Numbered from the stretch's first letter, positions 35,001 through 47,105 are shown. The stretch: 64,000 nt of DNA from Lineus longissimus (GCF_910592395.1 NC_088313.1:2482501-2546500), one strand, 5' to 3'. Numbers and translations are program-made. The notes: generated by a model not told the origin, from the letters alone.

Positions 35001-38000
35001 AATTTAGCGACCCTGCAGATCAAGCCAGAATCATCTCTGGTCGAGAGGAGGGGTCATTTTCTTGGGTGACCTCAAACTATCTGTCTGGAATTTTTGCAGT
35101 AAGTAGATAAGTAGATAAACAACAAGTGCAGTAGGACTGCACTTTTTGCAGACAAATGCGATTTCCCATGACCCACTTTGTCCCAAAACCAGTGTCATTC
35201 AAGAGAGGGCTGGGTGTACCACTGCCGTTACGTGCGATCAATTTTGAAACAAAAGTATGTATTTGGCACATCCACTATCATGTTGATCTGTTTTCAATGT
35301 ATTAATGGCACATGTATGCCACACTACACTGCCTGTGCAATTCCTGGTATTTTACTGCGAAAATGAAACTGATTGAATGAATCACTTCCTGCGAGTTTTC
35401 AATTTGTATGTGGAAGTCATGATTTCAAAATCAAATGCGCGTATCTAATAATCTGACTCTTTTAGGTGTCCGATTCTGGTAAAGTTGTTCCACGTGCGGA
35501 TGCAGACACGCCATCAAGAACTTTTGGTGCTCTAGATTTAGGCGGTGCGTCAACTCAGATAACCTACCAGCCCGCCCCATCTCTCATGGCAGACATTCCA
35601 GCAGAGTATGTCGAGCCATTGTTATTGTATGGAGAGATGTACGAGACCTTTGCCGACACTTTCCTTTGTTTTGGAAAAACAGAAGTTGAGAGGAGATTGC
35701 TTGCAAACTTGGTGAATGCTGATGTAAGTTGACCTGTTGAAGAGATTTAAGCTGTTCATAAACCGTCAATCATCTGGTTGTGAGAGGCTGGACTTGGGTA
35801 GCTGTGAAATTTGTATCAATGAAAATTTACAATGGGGTCAATTTGAAAAATAGTCAGTAGGATGGACACATGTATGTCTGCACAAAGTGCTGAATCATCA
35901 GTAATGTCCTATTTGATTTGAAAGTATACCTTGCCAAAGAAGGTAATGCTCAAATCATTTTTGGGTAATGTCACCTTGGTAGATTAAATGGAAGATGATT
36001 ACAAATATAGCTGTCTGTTTTCTTTTTTCAGGCAGAAGCAGCCAACAACAGTACGGTGACAAACCCCTGTGCACCGAGGGGAAGCCTGGTTGAAAAAGCC
36101 TATGGCTACGTATTCGAGGCTCCTTGCACTGTGGGCAAACAGGCAAGACTGAGCGGCACTGAGGTCATTCCACACAAGGATATCCCTAAGGTACTTTGAA
36201 TCAATTTGAATCATGTGTGAAAGCGTTGACCTTTTTATAAGCTAGAAACCTACATCATAAGGTTTAGAACTTTACTGATGTATGCAAGGTGAAGTGATAC
36301 TGATGTATTCAAGGTGAAGTGATACTGATGTATTCAAGGTGAAGTGATACTGATGTATTCAAGGTTAAGTGACAGACACATCAACTGGCTGTTTCAAGGA
36401 TATCGATTTGAGAAGATGAACATGGAAACATGGTCGACTGTTAGCCTGTCCTTGACTGACTTGATCTACACACTTGTCCAAGGTGACATAATAGCATGAT
36501 CTTTGATGACAGTGAACAGATCATTTGAGCAGGCTTTTTAAGTGGCATCAATCTTGAAGTACAGCTTTTGATTGTCTTTCATCCCAAAGAGCATACCCTA
36601 TTGCATCAACTATCTTAAATCGTAGCAGTTACAAGTCAATTGTCTTTACAGTACAAGTGCCTTTACACTTCAAGTTTATTTTGTGGTTTACAGCAAGTTG
36701 GTTGATTTTTAAACTACAGTGGAACCTCCCTTTGCAGTCACCTCTCAATAAAGGACAATCCCTCTATTAAGGACACTAAGTTCGGTCCCAATTTGGTCAT
36801 TTCCACTCAATTTGACCTCTCTAATCAGGACACTCTCTATTAAGGACAGCACTTGTCAGTCCCAAGGGTGTCCTAAATAGAGAGGTTCCACTTTATCAAA
36901 CTGTTTTCAGAATTCAACATTCCGGTTCCGTGGTACTGGCAATTCCTCACAGTGTCAACTAGATGTAGACAAATTGTTCAACTTCACCAACTGTCCTTAT
37001 GAAGGTCATTGTTCATTCCAAGGTCACTACATTCCAGATGTCTATGGAAAATATTTGGTAAGTTACTTGATGTTACAAAAATTCCGTGTTAGTCGGCTTT
37101 GTATTGGGCTTGCCGGGACGTGTGAGTCCATCACAGGATATTACACGATTTAAATTCTGGTTCAAGCCGATGTTTTCACCAGAAATTGGTTGCCTTTTGT
37201 ATAAAAATACCCCAGTGAAAAATTTGGTATCGGACAAAGACTTGGGAACCTGGCCAAAACACCAAGTTGTCACTCAACTGTAGTGGCAGGCAACACACAT
37301 TATGCATGAAGAGACGGGTTTTGTGTTGCTGCTGGTGCAAGGGGTAAGACCATTGTAACTGAAGTGGTGTCGGATCTGTAAAATTACTGTTGGAGTGTCC
37401 TCACGTCATGACGTCCTCACCACGTTGGTGAGACAACCCTAGTCCCTTATGACAACACCTGTTATGATATTTACGGACTTGTATTCTCAAGAGTGAATAC
37501 AGAAGGAGAAGTAAGATTTGTCCTGAAGGACTCCCTGACAACTCCGAGATACGTAGATTGGAGAAAATGAACCTGGAAACATGGTCGACTGTCAGCCTGT
37601 CCTTGACTGACTTGGATGTACACGCTTGTCCAAGGTGACATAATAGCATGTCCTTACGGGATCTTCAGTAGTTATCTGTCTTCCTAGCGAAGGTCCAGCT
37701 CTAATGAGTCTCTTGTTCTTTTCATTCCCTTTGCAGGCATTCACTGGTTTCTTCCATGTGATGGACTTTCTCAACCTAACAGCTGCCCGTAATCCTGGGG
37801 TTGTCACACTGAAGAAATTCACCTCGGTGGTGGATGGTCTCTGTGCTAAGGATTGGAAGGAGGTATGGGCCTAGTCGAACTCAGTCTGCTAAGTTATGCC
37901 ATATGTTGAATAGCTGATATCATGCCCAATCTCAATGATAAATTAACTTTGTAATGATGCTCTCCTGGCTGTTAAATAAAGTTAAGGTTTGACATGTTTG

Positions 38001-39464
38001 GAGAGGGATAACTTCACAGAAGTTTCTCCAATATGTGTCGTAATTTCTTTCAGATGTGAATAGTATGTTTTTGCAGTAGGCCTCTTTTGCATCTATCTGA
38101 GTAAAACTTCATCACTTGTATTTGGCTGTTTTCACAGAAGTTTTGATATGATGACAGGACCCTTTCTTCTGAAACTCTTTAGTGCTGTATTAGGGCTGTG
38201 AGCATTGATTTCAGAAGTTTGAGGCAGAAGAGCAGGATTCCTCTCCAGAGTAGGCCACACCATCTAATATTTCTTACAAACTGAATTCTGTCTCGATTCT
38301 TTGTAATGGTTGTTTTGTTTTCTAGGTGAAGACCATGCGCTCCCCAGTGACAGATCTGCTACCCTTCTACTGTTTCGATGGACACTATGTCCTCACTCTG
38401 CTGACCAAAGGCTATGGCTTCAATGAAACAAATTGGAAAAGCATAGAGTTTGTAGATAAGGTAAATGACACTGTTACTCTTAATTACTCATTCTAAAATG
38501 GAACTGGCTATTCGAACCGCCACGGTGCATTGGGCCATTGTTTCCGGTCTTATTCGCACCGTCAGAAACACCGTTACGGTGAAAGGTACCGTACCGTGAT
38601 GGTGCGAATAATACGGAGTGAATAAATAGATCGCACCGTGGTGACATGGGTGATGGTGGGTAAGGAAAGTAGGCCTAATTCATGATTGAGGTGGTGTTTG
38701 TTTGTGACGTGTGTTGGAAATGCCTTTACTCCTGGCTCCGGGTGTGGGTAGGGTCCTTGACTTCCAGCCAGGCCAGCCGGCCCTGTCACGGTACGAATAG
38801 CCACGGCCTTCTAAAATACCTGGATTTAGAACGACACTGACTTGTTAGTCTTTTCCAAGCTCACCAGATGGCAGAGCTGGTGTTGGTTACATGTTTCAGT
38901 CCTGCAACATGTTCTATTATCAACATCTGCAAATTAAACAAGGAGGTTCAAGGCAGCAGACAAGTCAACCATCTTGGGTTAAATCGTGGTCAGTCATGGG
39001 AGTAGAGATTCATTCATATAAGTGGGTGTGTGAAATAAGAGAAAAAGATTTACACACACTGCAGCTGTGAAACTTTTTCTGATGTGACTTGATAAGTGCT
39101 TGAGTTGGTTTGGATGACAAACTCTTGTTTGAGAGAAGTATCGGATCCCAAAGGCCTATTAGGAAGTATGCATCATAGCAAAGGTTCTTTCAAAGGAGAC
39201 TGTCTGAGAGTATTAACTTTTTTGCCATCTTGCTTCCAGATTCAAGACACCACAGTCGGTTGGCCAGTGGGCTACATGCTGAACGTGACCAACTCAATCC
39301 CAATTGCGGAACCACTTGAGAAGATCAGCTTCCCTGTCTTCATCGGCTTGATGTGTGTCTTCATATTCTTTATCTTTGTTGCCATCGGATTTGCGTGCCA
39401 CGCAAAAAGCTCGCGAGAATCCAAAAGCGAGTATCAGAAACTTCCAGAGTATGGTACCGTTTAA
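29079..39464 (+). CDS. ENTPD: CD39-type ectonucleoside triphosphate diphosphohydrolase with N-terminal ubiquitin-like domain (11 coding exons, 629 aa)
   Basis: Coding exons: 29099-29372, 29941-30068, 33604-33721, 34302-34452, 34930-35098, 35466-35723, 36032-36190, 36911-37057, 37737-37862, 38326-38460, 39240-39464; phases match at every join. Order: ubiquitin-like fold (~12-91), transmembrane helix (~103-124), ectodomain, second transmembrane helix (~586-607), short cytosolic tail ending PEYGTV. All five apyrase conserved regions are present: ACR1 DCGSTHTEIFVYSWPG (~140), ACR2 YLGATAGMRML (~213), ACR3 IISGREEGSFSWVTSNYL (~258, with the catalytic-base Glu of EEG), ACR4 FGALDLGGASTQ (~300), ACR5 TTVGWPVGYMLN (~559). 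The family hydrolyses extracellular ATP/ADP; two transmembrane segments place it with cell-surface NTPDase1/2/3/8. The ubiquitin-like exon is not expected in this family. The ATG at 29099 is chosen because earlier ATGs run into a stop. Confidence 0.93.
30126..30317. mobile_element. MITE with 35-bp terminal inverted repeats (TGTGAC...GTCACA)
   Basis: The left end TGTGACCCGTCAGAGCAAAA CCAGGCGCATGTCGC and the reverse complement of the right end agree at about 32 of 35 positions. The element is about 192 bp, non-coding, in the second intron of the ENTPD-type gene. The superfamily is not determined. Confidence 0.85.
30880..31030 (-). repeat. Possible tRNA-derived SINE fragment
   Basis: The minus strand carries a B-box-like GGTTCGATTCC, with GTGATCAATTAGGCCAC upstream as a degenerate A-box region. 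It is intronic in the ENTPD-type gene and has degraded too far to assign a family. Confidence 0.35.
32411..32528. mobile_element. MITE GGGTGATATG family, copy 1 (34-bp perfect TIRs)
   Basis: A 118-bp element starts GGGTGATATGAATAAAGACT and ends with the exact reverse complement; the arms match perfectly over 34 bp. Flanks are ATT on both sides (a 3-bp target duplication). The perfect arms suggest a young copy. A diverged relative lies at 45468-45585. The 3-bp A/T duplication would fit PIF/Harbinger-type elements, but no transposase is present to confirm this. Confidence 0.9.
33358..33585. repeat. 114-bp tandem duplication just upstream of an ENTPD exon
   Basis: Two nearly identical copies contain CTCAACCAACAAGTTCAAAA and TGTGATCTCGGAATCTCGTG. 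They end within 20 bp of the acceptor of the exon starting at 33604, so the duplicated block forms the 3' part of that intron. Confidence 0.92.
36277..36372. repeat. 25-bp tandem repeat, ~4 copies
   Basis: The unit GATGTATTCAAGGTGAAGTG+ATACT is repeated almost four times in an intron of the ENTPD-type gene. Confidence 0.92.
36405..36502. repeat. Dispersed ~97-bp repeat, copy 1 of a pair
   Basis: Shares ACATGGTCGACTGTTAGCCT and GTCCAAGGTGACATAATAGC with 37556-37652 in another intron of the same gene, with a few substitutions. The sharp limits suggest an interspersed repeat or local copying event. Confidence 0.8.
36717..36893. mobile_element. MITE of the CAGTAGAACCTC family, copy 4
   Basis: The termini are CAGTGGAACCTC and GAGAGGTTCCACTTTA, with the same core (TCTATTAAGGACACTAAG, CAATTTGACCTCTCTAATCA) as the copies in TTC38 introns. 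It is more diverged than the copy at 24469. It lies in an ENTPD intron about 18 bp before an exon. Confidence 0.85.
37556..37652. repeat. Dispersed ~97-bp repeat, copy 2 of a pair
   Basis: This is the second copy of the sequence described at 36405, starting GATTGGAGAAAATGAACCTG and ending GACATAATAGCATG. Confidence 0.8.
38500..38808. mobile_element. Inverted-repeat element with 9-bp target duplication
   Basis: Ends TGGCTATTCGAACCG and CGGTACGAATAGCCA are inverted repeats. The identical flanks TTCTAAAAT (38491-38499 and 38809-38817) form a 9-bp target duplication. It is about 309 bp, non-coding, in the last intron of the ENTPD-type gene, and contains internal GCACCG/CGGTGC palindromes. A 9-bp duplication is typical of Mutator-like elements; 8 bp would suggest hAT. 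Confidence 0.8.
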
Positions 39465-42400
39465 TATTTGCTCGTCTAGGTTTAATGTGCCTTGTTATTA
39501 TCAAAAGTCGTTGAACCAAGTTCAAATCATTCATACTGAATTCTGGTGATTTGTGCCACACCTGGGGATCAGCAAAGGGAGGCCGGCACCAATGTAGTTT
39601 CACGGCAAAAAGTAGTTCCAGTTATCTGGTGACCTTTCGAGGGACCAGTTGTCCTGGAGCCACACAATTTGGGTTGAGATGATGCAACACGTTGCCTTGG
39701 GTGGGATTATCTTCATCAAAACATTATAAACGCTCACCACAACGATTTTATTGAGGGTTTTGAATTGAGCTTACTTTCAATTTTCACTCTTTCGAAAGGA
39801 GTTGTATGAAGCTTTTTCTAAGAAATTATGTCATTCTTTGCCATTGTTCTTTTTTAGTAAAAATATCATGTGTCACATTTTCATCACTTGTGGACCAAAT
39901 GACTACTGATACTGTTAAATTCCACATTTGCCATAGCAATCATGCGATGCTTTACAAGCACGATATAATATATTTCATATTTTTTAGCATTTGCAACTAT
40001 CCGCTTGTTCATGTTGTAGTGATATTCTAACATTTTTTGTACATATCATTCAGAAATAGTTGTACATGTACAGGAAGATTGTATTCCAGTTTAGAAAGAG
40101 GTCACATTGTTGCTGTATGTAACTTGATACCGAGAATTCAGCATTTTCTTGATCAGGGTTGGGGCTAGAGCAGTGTGGCTCTGAAACAGATAGGAAAATA
40201 GTTGACTTGTTGAATCGGTACTGCCATTTCTTCATTCCATTGCATTGGAGCATTGGCGGGTAGTCAGGTCAGTTTGAGGTATCAGGGTTGACCATGACGT
40301 GACATCACCCACAGTGTCTCCTATTCTGTGAGCTGAGGCAGTGTGCAGTATCCTATACTCTACTGCTTTAGCCCCCATAACAGATCCACCTCTGGAGAGT
40401 TGGATCTGGAAAGGGGGTATCACCCACCGAAGAGCGTTAGAAGAAAGTTGAATAGATATTACATTGTATTTGATCAGGTTCCACTACTTGCTACTGTCAA
40501 GGAGGACACTGGAAGTCCATCCCATCAATGTGCCTGGTTTATGCTTATACATGTTATCAGCTTGTTGTGTATTTGATTCCCAAAATCAATTTCTTTTTGT
40601 CAGTGTCTTCAATTACAGAAGCACAATGTTTCACTGCTTAATAGCGTGTTGAGCGACTTGGACCCGAACTGTGACGTTGATCAGGACGAAGTCCTTGTTA
40701 GTCACAAGGCCAACTGCTTAATCAGACATCTGCAAGACATGATTTAGATATACAGCATGTTATACGCAACCGAAAAATAGCCAAAAGGATGCCATTTCAT
40801 TCTCCGATGAAGAGGTTACAATGAATTCTGTCATGTCATCTTCTCGTGTTGTAAGAACTCTACCGTTAAACACTTCCGGCTTTCTCCTTGAAGTACTGTC
40901 TAGGCAAAATCAGCTGATTGAATGTTCAAATGCTGGAGGCAGTGATATAATGCTGCCATTGTTGCATCATATCACTATGAAAATGTTAAAAGGAAATTTC
41001 TTAAAAACAGCTTTCAGTAACTGACAGAGCAAATAATTGTAGTCAATTTGATTGGCCATTTTGTCTTTGGTTGGCAGTGCATGTAGAGAAACTGTGTGTT
41101 GTCACGTTGGTAAAAATGGAAATATTTTGCTGTTTATCATGTTTGTTACTGTAAATATTAATCATTGTTACTGTATTCATTTTCTATGAAACCATATTCA
41201 TATTCTATGATAAAGTGAGATTTGAGATCATTCTGTCTAGTCAGTTCTACTTGTACTTTCATGTGTGCACTGAAACCAAGTTGAAAGATGATGCAAGTGT
41301 CCTTTAGAGATAAACTAAATCTTGATTGGTAGTAAATTCACTTTTAGATAACGCTTAAGTAATATTTTATGATCAGGGTAGTAGCGCTATCATGATTTAT
41401 ATCATGAGGTGGGTTCTATTGTGGCCATGTATAATTATCTAACTATTGACAAAGTCAGACACATTATTAGATAATGTTTTAATTTGTTCCACTTTAAACA
41501 AGCTTGTTAATTCAATGATTGGAGTAAATTATTAAACTGCCATTGTGATACTAATAACAGTGTTGTTTGTCTTTCTCATCCCACGTTAGTGGACATTGTC
41601 ATTTTGGGAAAAAGGACACATTCTTGAAGTCTGAAAAGCGGAATGCCTTCTGAGCGTGTCGAGCATGAGCATGGTGGGTTCATGTCATGAATGACAAGAA
41701 TCAGGCGAGTCCATTCTTGATAATAGCAGGTCTTTTACCACCTGGGTTATGCCATCCTCTTGCAAACAGGGCCTACAACAACATCTTCTCCTCACGCATG
41801 TTTCCGAGGGGGCAAGTATCTATCGAGTGAAGTGGCCTGATATTGTCAGGATGGGGTTATGCTGGATGAACATAAACCTTTCTACTCTTTAGACTTTGTG
41901 ATTGTGCCTTTTACTGCTTGTGCATTTACTGATAGTTTGGGGGCATTATTTGGAAATCTTTAAGCTTTCAAGGGTCCCAATAGATTTAGCATAGACATGT
42001 GTTCCCTGTGACTTCTGGGAAAGTGTTAGTTTTGGAAGCTGTGTGCTACTTTAACCAACTTCACGAAGAAACCAATAACGAATTGTGTTCTGAATGAGTC
42101 GATAATTTCTTTGGATATACGTAGTGTTAAGAGTAAATAGGTTATTCACACTTACACTGCATATTGTGTCTGATCAGTGGAGCATGACACTGTCCAATTG
42201 AAGTTTCCAGAAATATTGGTCATAAAGGATTACAAAGACATCGTAACATAACAATTTGAAAAGTGAACTTTAAATCATCCTGTTAGAAGTGACATTTCCC
42301 TGACCAATATTTCATTCTCTACAATGCGGAAAACTTTGATTGAATAGTAAATTTGTATACTGTTTAAATGAATTGGATATGGCCAGGCTAATTTTGAGTT

Positions 42401-42700
42401 CTAAGTCCTATTCAATGGGGCACACCTGCCTAAGTTCAAATGCTAGTTTTATATGCTTAAGGGAGGTACAGTTGGTGACGTTTTGTGTCGTGTGAGTATC
42501 TTCAAGAAAAAGAAGATTAATGATTTTAGAGCAAAAAATATAATGGCGATGGTAAGCTATGAACAGTTTTTATTGTAGTCTTATGGTCATATTTCAAAAT
42601 ATGTCGTGCCTAGTCTGTCAAATCAATTGGGCTTCTGACTTCTGTTTTTGACGACGCTATTTTGAGAATATTTTGGTGAGGAACGGATTCACTTGTCAAA
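39465..42700. other. 3' flank of the ENTPD-type gene and intergenic DNA
   Basis: This is A/T-rich sequence with only short overlapping open frames. It probably includes the 3' UTR of the ENTPD-type gene, but I could not fix a convincing poly(A) signal. No repeat or second gene was recognised. Confidence 0.4.
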
Positions 42701-45258
42701 ATGTCGGTAGGTAAAATTAAGTCGCATATCTTTGTATGTAATTATTTTTGTGGTTCTTTCTATTTTGCTATGCACTTGAAGGTATTTTCCTTCCTCAAGG
42801 TGGGGATGAGTGTTTTTGCATGCCACTAGGGTTTAGCACCATTTGGTATTATTGTGCTAGCAATTCCATCTTTAGCCAGGACCGTATACTTGAATGGGGG
42901 TCTTTTTCTTGCTCAGGCATTGGCATAATCTACAAGAAGCTTTGGTTTGATGTCTCAGGCGAATGACAAAGCAAAGTGTCTTGTTCAAGGACACAAAGAC
43001 GGACAAAAAACAGTGGTAGTCTTTCAAAGGATCAAACCCATGACTCCCTGATAATGAGCCGCAACGGTGGCACTCAACCAATCTTTCACTGACCTCCCTA
43101 ATTAGTCTGATTTAATCCCAAGCAAACTGAATCTGCTGTTGGTTGTGACAGCGTCTCACATTTGGTAAAGAACTTTAAAAGCTGCAATGAGGTTATGACT
43201 TTTTATAAATGAGTCTTGTTTCCAGTTCCCAATTATCTTTTAATAACATCTTTAAGGCTCTAATGTTGACGTGCTCTTGAAAAATAGATATTGTCCCTTT
43301 AGGTGTTCTGAGGTTGATGTTTATCTCAAAGTTTTCAAAAGGCACACCTGTTTTATTTCACATAAAGTACATAATGATTAATATGTTTTCATTCAAGCTT
43401 GGTATTTGAATGATCTGTGTCAGTGAACTAACTATTCTTATTCAGTGATATATCATACTGAAAAGTAGCTTACAAAACAAACCTTTATGACCTAAAACAT
43501 TTGTCAATATGTAGTTGGTTTTACTCACTGAGACTTCACTGCATATCGTCTTTTATGACTGTTAAACCAGAGAAGAGAATATTCGAAGATCCATCTCTGG
43601 GAGTATGTGAAAACACAAGGGCAGAGTCATATGACTGACATCCATAACCAGCTCTGAAAGTGTGCATGGCAAGTTAATATGATCTTGTTGATAACCAGCT
43701 CTGGGAGTGTGAAACCGAAACAGGTGATTTTGTTGATAACCAGCTCTTGGAGTGTGAGAAACCAGTGAGTCTGCAGTCGGAACCAGATTTGTCTTATCAC
43801 TGGTGCACCCTCATCCTATTCAGAGACCTACCAGTACGGTATATTCCACAAACTGATTACTCCATATCTTTCATTTTTCCAGCATCACATTAGCAAGAAA
43901 CAATTGCACAGTAAGTTAAAGTTTCCAGCCTCTGTTTGATCCGGCATTGTTGGGGTGGATACAAACAGGTTGTGACAGTGTTTTCGAAACGGGTGAGACA
44001 TTGAGTGACTAACACAGCACCAATAGTCAGCAATGTGGATGTCCACTTTAAATCTGTTTGCTTTCTAACTCAATATAACAATTGAAAGCATTGAGCGATT
44101 TTCTATCCTGTTGGACCACTGAGGTTTAAGGGGGGGGGGGGTGATGTGAGATCTTTGCTCAAGCTTTTGTATGACTGGTGCCTTGCTTTTACATCCTCCT
44201 TTAGAATGGAAGACGGCATTTAACCTCTACGACAAAGATGGTGATGGTACTATCAGCGTGCGTGAGCTGGGTTCACTCATGAAGGAGTTAGGGCAGCCCA
44301 AGAAAGAAAAGGAGCTGAATGCTATGATCAAGAATGTTGATAAGGACAGTGAGTATTCGGTGGGAAAGTGAGTTTAGTCCCAGAGAATTAGTCCATATTA
44401 AGGACCATGTAATGGCTATAGAGACCAAATGTGGAGTCTAATATCTATTTTACATTGGCTAAGGTAGGTTATTTGGGGATCTAGGTCTCCAGGAAGAAAT
44501 CTTAAGACCGGAAGGGGGGTCTTGCTAAAAATTGGTGGCTGTACCCATCATTGAATGCAATATCATGTAAGGGAGGGAAGAATTTGAATAAGATGAACCT
44601 TTAGAACACTTTCCCGATATCTGTAGATTCAAATGCCAATTGTCTCTGGCATGGTCTCTTTGCAATTTGAAATCATGTCCTAGTGAGACCAAATTGGCTG
44701 GTCCGGATGCATCAGATCATTCTGATCTCATATTTAAGGGAATGGTAGCCTTGACTTTGGTGAATTTTGTGAGCTGATGCGTGAAAAGGAGGAAGAAGAC
44801 AGAGGTGGACCACTGTACAAAGCATTTAAGGTGGGTTTAGCGCCGATGGGAGGGTGTGATTCTATTTGAACATTCAGTTTAGAGTTGAGCATAAACTAGA
44901 TGTACATTTTAGCTCAATTAATAGTATCGGGTGTTTCGTAATGTAAATTAGGATAAAACTTGAGACCCCGAGGATGCCTGCCAAAAAAGAGATTTTTATT
45001 GGGAAAACAAAAGGAATTTCATAATCCCCATGAATAAAAATTGATATTATGTCGGTCGTAATCTAAACTTCTATTTTCTGTTGACAGAAAGCGGATAGAG
45101 ATGGCAGTGGCACCATCAGCGCCAAGGAGCTGAAGAGGATGATGCGCGATATGGGACAAGATCTTGATGATGAAGACATTGATGAAATGATACGGCAGGC
45201 AGATATGGATGGTGATGGGGAGATCAGCTATGCGGAATTCAAGGCTATGATGGGATAA
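42701..45258 (+). CDS. Calmodulin-like four-EF-hand protein (5 coding exons, 146 aa)
   Basis: Exons: 42701-42706, 43883-43910, 44205-44348, 44739-44830, 45088-45258. Phases 0, 1, 2, 0 match. The conceptual start MSHHISKKQLHKWKTAFNLY parallels the N-terminal helix of calmodulin. The four 12-residue EF loops are DKDGDGTISVRE, DKDRNGSLDFGE, DRDGSGTISAKE and DMDGDGEISYAE; all keep the acidic first and last ligands and a central Gly, so all four should bind calcium. It ends EFKAMMG. The length is close to calmodulin (149 aa), but the sequence differs widely, so it is a paralogue, not the canonical calmodulin. The last two exons and their EF hands are certain; the 6-nt and 28-nt 5' exons are inferred from splice motifs and phase. 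Confidence 0.88.
42965..43090 (-). mobile_element. tRNA-derived SINE (minus orientation)
   Basis: The minus strand reads GTTGAGTGCCACCGTTGCGG ... CATGGGTTTGATCC (B-box region), then GTGTCCTTGAACAAGACACT. This is a recognisable tRNA-SINE arrangement. It lies in the first intron of the calmodulin-like gene. Confidence 0.65.
43640..43765. repeat. Short tandem motif GATAACCAGCTCTGGGAGTG
   Basis: Three spaced copies (CATAACCAGCTCTGAAAGTG, GATAACCAGCTCTGGGAGTG, GATAACCAGCTCTTGGAGTG) about 50 bp apart lie in intron 1 of the calmodulin-like gene. They are related to motifs at 11375 and 11484. Confidence 0.6.
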
Positions 45259-45640
45259 GGTCGGCCTCCCACCAAGGCCTTAAGACAATGCTGCATCATG
45301 ACTGATTGGTTTTGCTTTATCAGTTTTGATGAAAACTTGCTATGATGGATAAGGACGGCCTCACAATTGAAGCCTCAGGACAATGTTGTGCTGCTTTCAG
45401 ACCGATTTGTGAAACTTGCTTTGACAGGATAAGGACGACGGCCTCCCTACCAATGCCTCAAGACAATGGGTGATATGAATAAACACTAGTAAATGCTTTT
45501 ACTTCTATTTTGTACAGAAATGCCTAGTGTAAATGTACGTGAAGTTTTAAGTAAAAGCATTTCCTAGTCTCTATTCATATCACCCAATGTGTTGCTTTCC
45601 GACTGATTTGTTTGCTTTATCAGTTTTGATGGAAATTCAA
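45259..45640. repeat. Three diverged ~95-110-bp tandem units after the calmodulin-like stop
   Basis: Starting at the stop codon itself, the motif GGATAAGG...CGGCCTCCC...AAGGCCT...AGACAATG...GACTGATTTG occurs three times. The third unit is interrupted by the MITE at 45468-45585. The repeat begins within the last codons (GGATAAGG), so the 3' UTR seems to have grown by tandem duplication. Confidence 0.7.
45468..45585. mobile_element. MITE GGGTGATATG family, copy 2
   Basis: 118 bp, the same length as the copy at 32411, with inverted termini GGGTGATATGAATAAACACT and CTATTCATATCACCC that have accumulated mismatches. It is flanked by AAT on both sides. The neighbouring tandem units show the uninterrupted sequence, so the 3-bp duplication can be read directly. 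Confidence 0.9.
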
Positions 45641-46149
45641 GAAATTTGAAGAAATCAATGTACATGTATTGAAGTTTTGAAAAAAAAATTGGAAGTGGGT
45701 TGAAAGCAAAGAGTTTGTTTCATATTTTATCTTTGGATAGTCCTAGAAGCTTGGATTATCCTTGGGTTGATTACTTATATCTTTGCATGGTTTCAAAACA
45801 TTTGTCTTCTGGTGGGAAGGGTGCTGACACAGACAGTTTGAGTTAGAGGTAGTTTTCCAGGTTCAGAAATCAAACTTAGAACAGAGAAGAGCCTACTACT
45901 ATTAACAAAGAAATGATAAATTTTACAGCTCCATTCCTGAACATGTAGCTAGGGTTTACCTAGTTTTAGAACGCATAAAGGCCAATTCTTCATATGGTTT
46001 ACCTGTTGTACAGTATGGAATGACAGGTCTACCCTTTCCAAACCAAGATATTACCTAGAAGTGTGCACTGAAAGTAGAATTTGATCCATCATGTTGTACA
46101 AATTCAAGAAATACAAAAAGAAAATCTATGCTTTTCAACTCCATTATCT

Positions 46150-47105
46150 TGTTGTCAATTTGATCTTACAAAACCATCCGAAAACAAGTTGCAGCCACTC
46201 CTGAGAGATTGAAGACATGTTGAACCTTTCCTGTGACTTGAAGCGATTCCCCTTAAACTGGAGACAAGTTTAAACCATTTCAGTTGTAGGACACTAGAGA
46301 CATAATCAGTCATGAGATAGCCGATCATTCCAGTTCTGTTACACTGGAGGCAAGCTGCCATTATTTCAGTCCCATTACACTGGATACAGGGCACAACCAT
46401 TCCAATCCTGTTACAATGGAGAAAAGTTTATACAACCTTTGCAGTTGAAGGACACTGGAGACCGTACCAATCATGAGATGGGCCAACTCTTTCAGTCTGT
46501 TACACAGGAGGCAAGGTGCTGGCACATTTCAGTTCCATTACACTGGATACAGGTCACAACCATTCCAATCATGTTACAATGGAGACCAGTTTGCAACCAC
46601 TCCAGTTGAAGGACACTAGAGACCGTACCAATCACGAGATGGGCCAACTATTTCAGTCTGTTACACAGGAGGCAAGGTGCTGACACATTTCAGTCCCATT
46701 ACACTGGATACAGGTCACAACCATTCCAATCATGTTACATTGGAGACAAGTTACAACCATTCCAGTTGAAGGACACTGGCGACCTTAACAATGATGAGAT
46801 GGGCCAACCATTCCAGTCTGTTACACAGGAGGCAAGCAGCTAGCACATTCCAGTCCCATTACACTGGATACAGGTCACAACCATTCCAATCATGTTACAA
46901 TGGAGACCAGTTGTAACTGTCTCAATCCCACTACACTGTTACAAATATTGCAGTCTTGAGACACTGGAGACAAATACAACATTCCAGTCGCATTCCACTG
47001 GCTACATGTTGCAAACATTCCAGTGTTGTTGAACTTGAGACAGGTCACAACCATTCCTTCTGCACTTGAGAAAAATTGAGCCCATTTCTACCAAAACTGA
47101 AGACA
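46150..47105. repeat. Degenerate minisatellite with higher-order structure
   Basis: Roughly 30-35-bp monomers of the form CCATTCCAGTCCNRTTACACTGGA+GACAAGTT are repeated through almost 1 kb. A longer ~170-180-bp block (containing GACACTRGAGACCGTACCAATC, GAGATGGGCCAAC, GTTACACAGGAGGCAAGGTGC) recurs at about 46450, 46610 and 46785. It is non-coding and lies between convergent genes. Confidence 0.88.
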
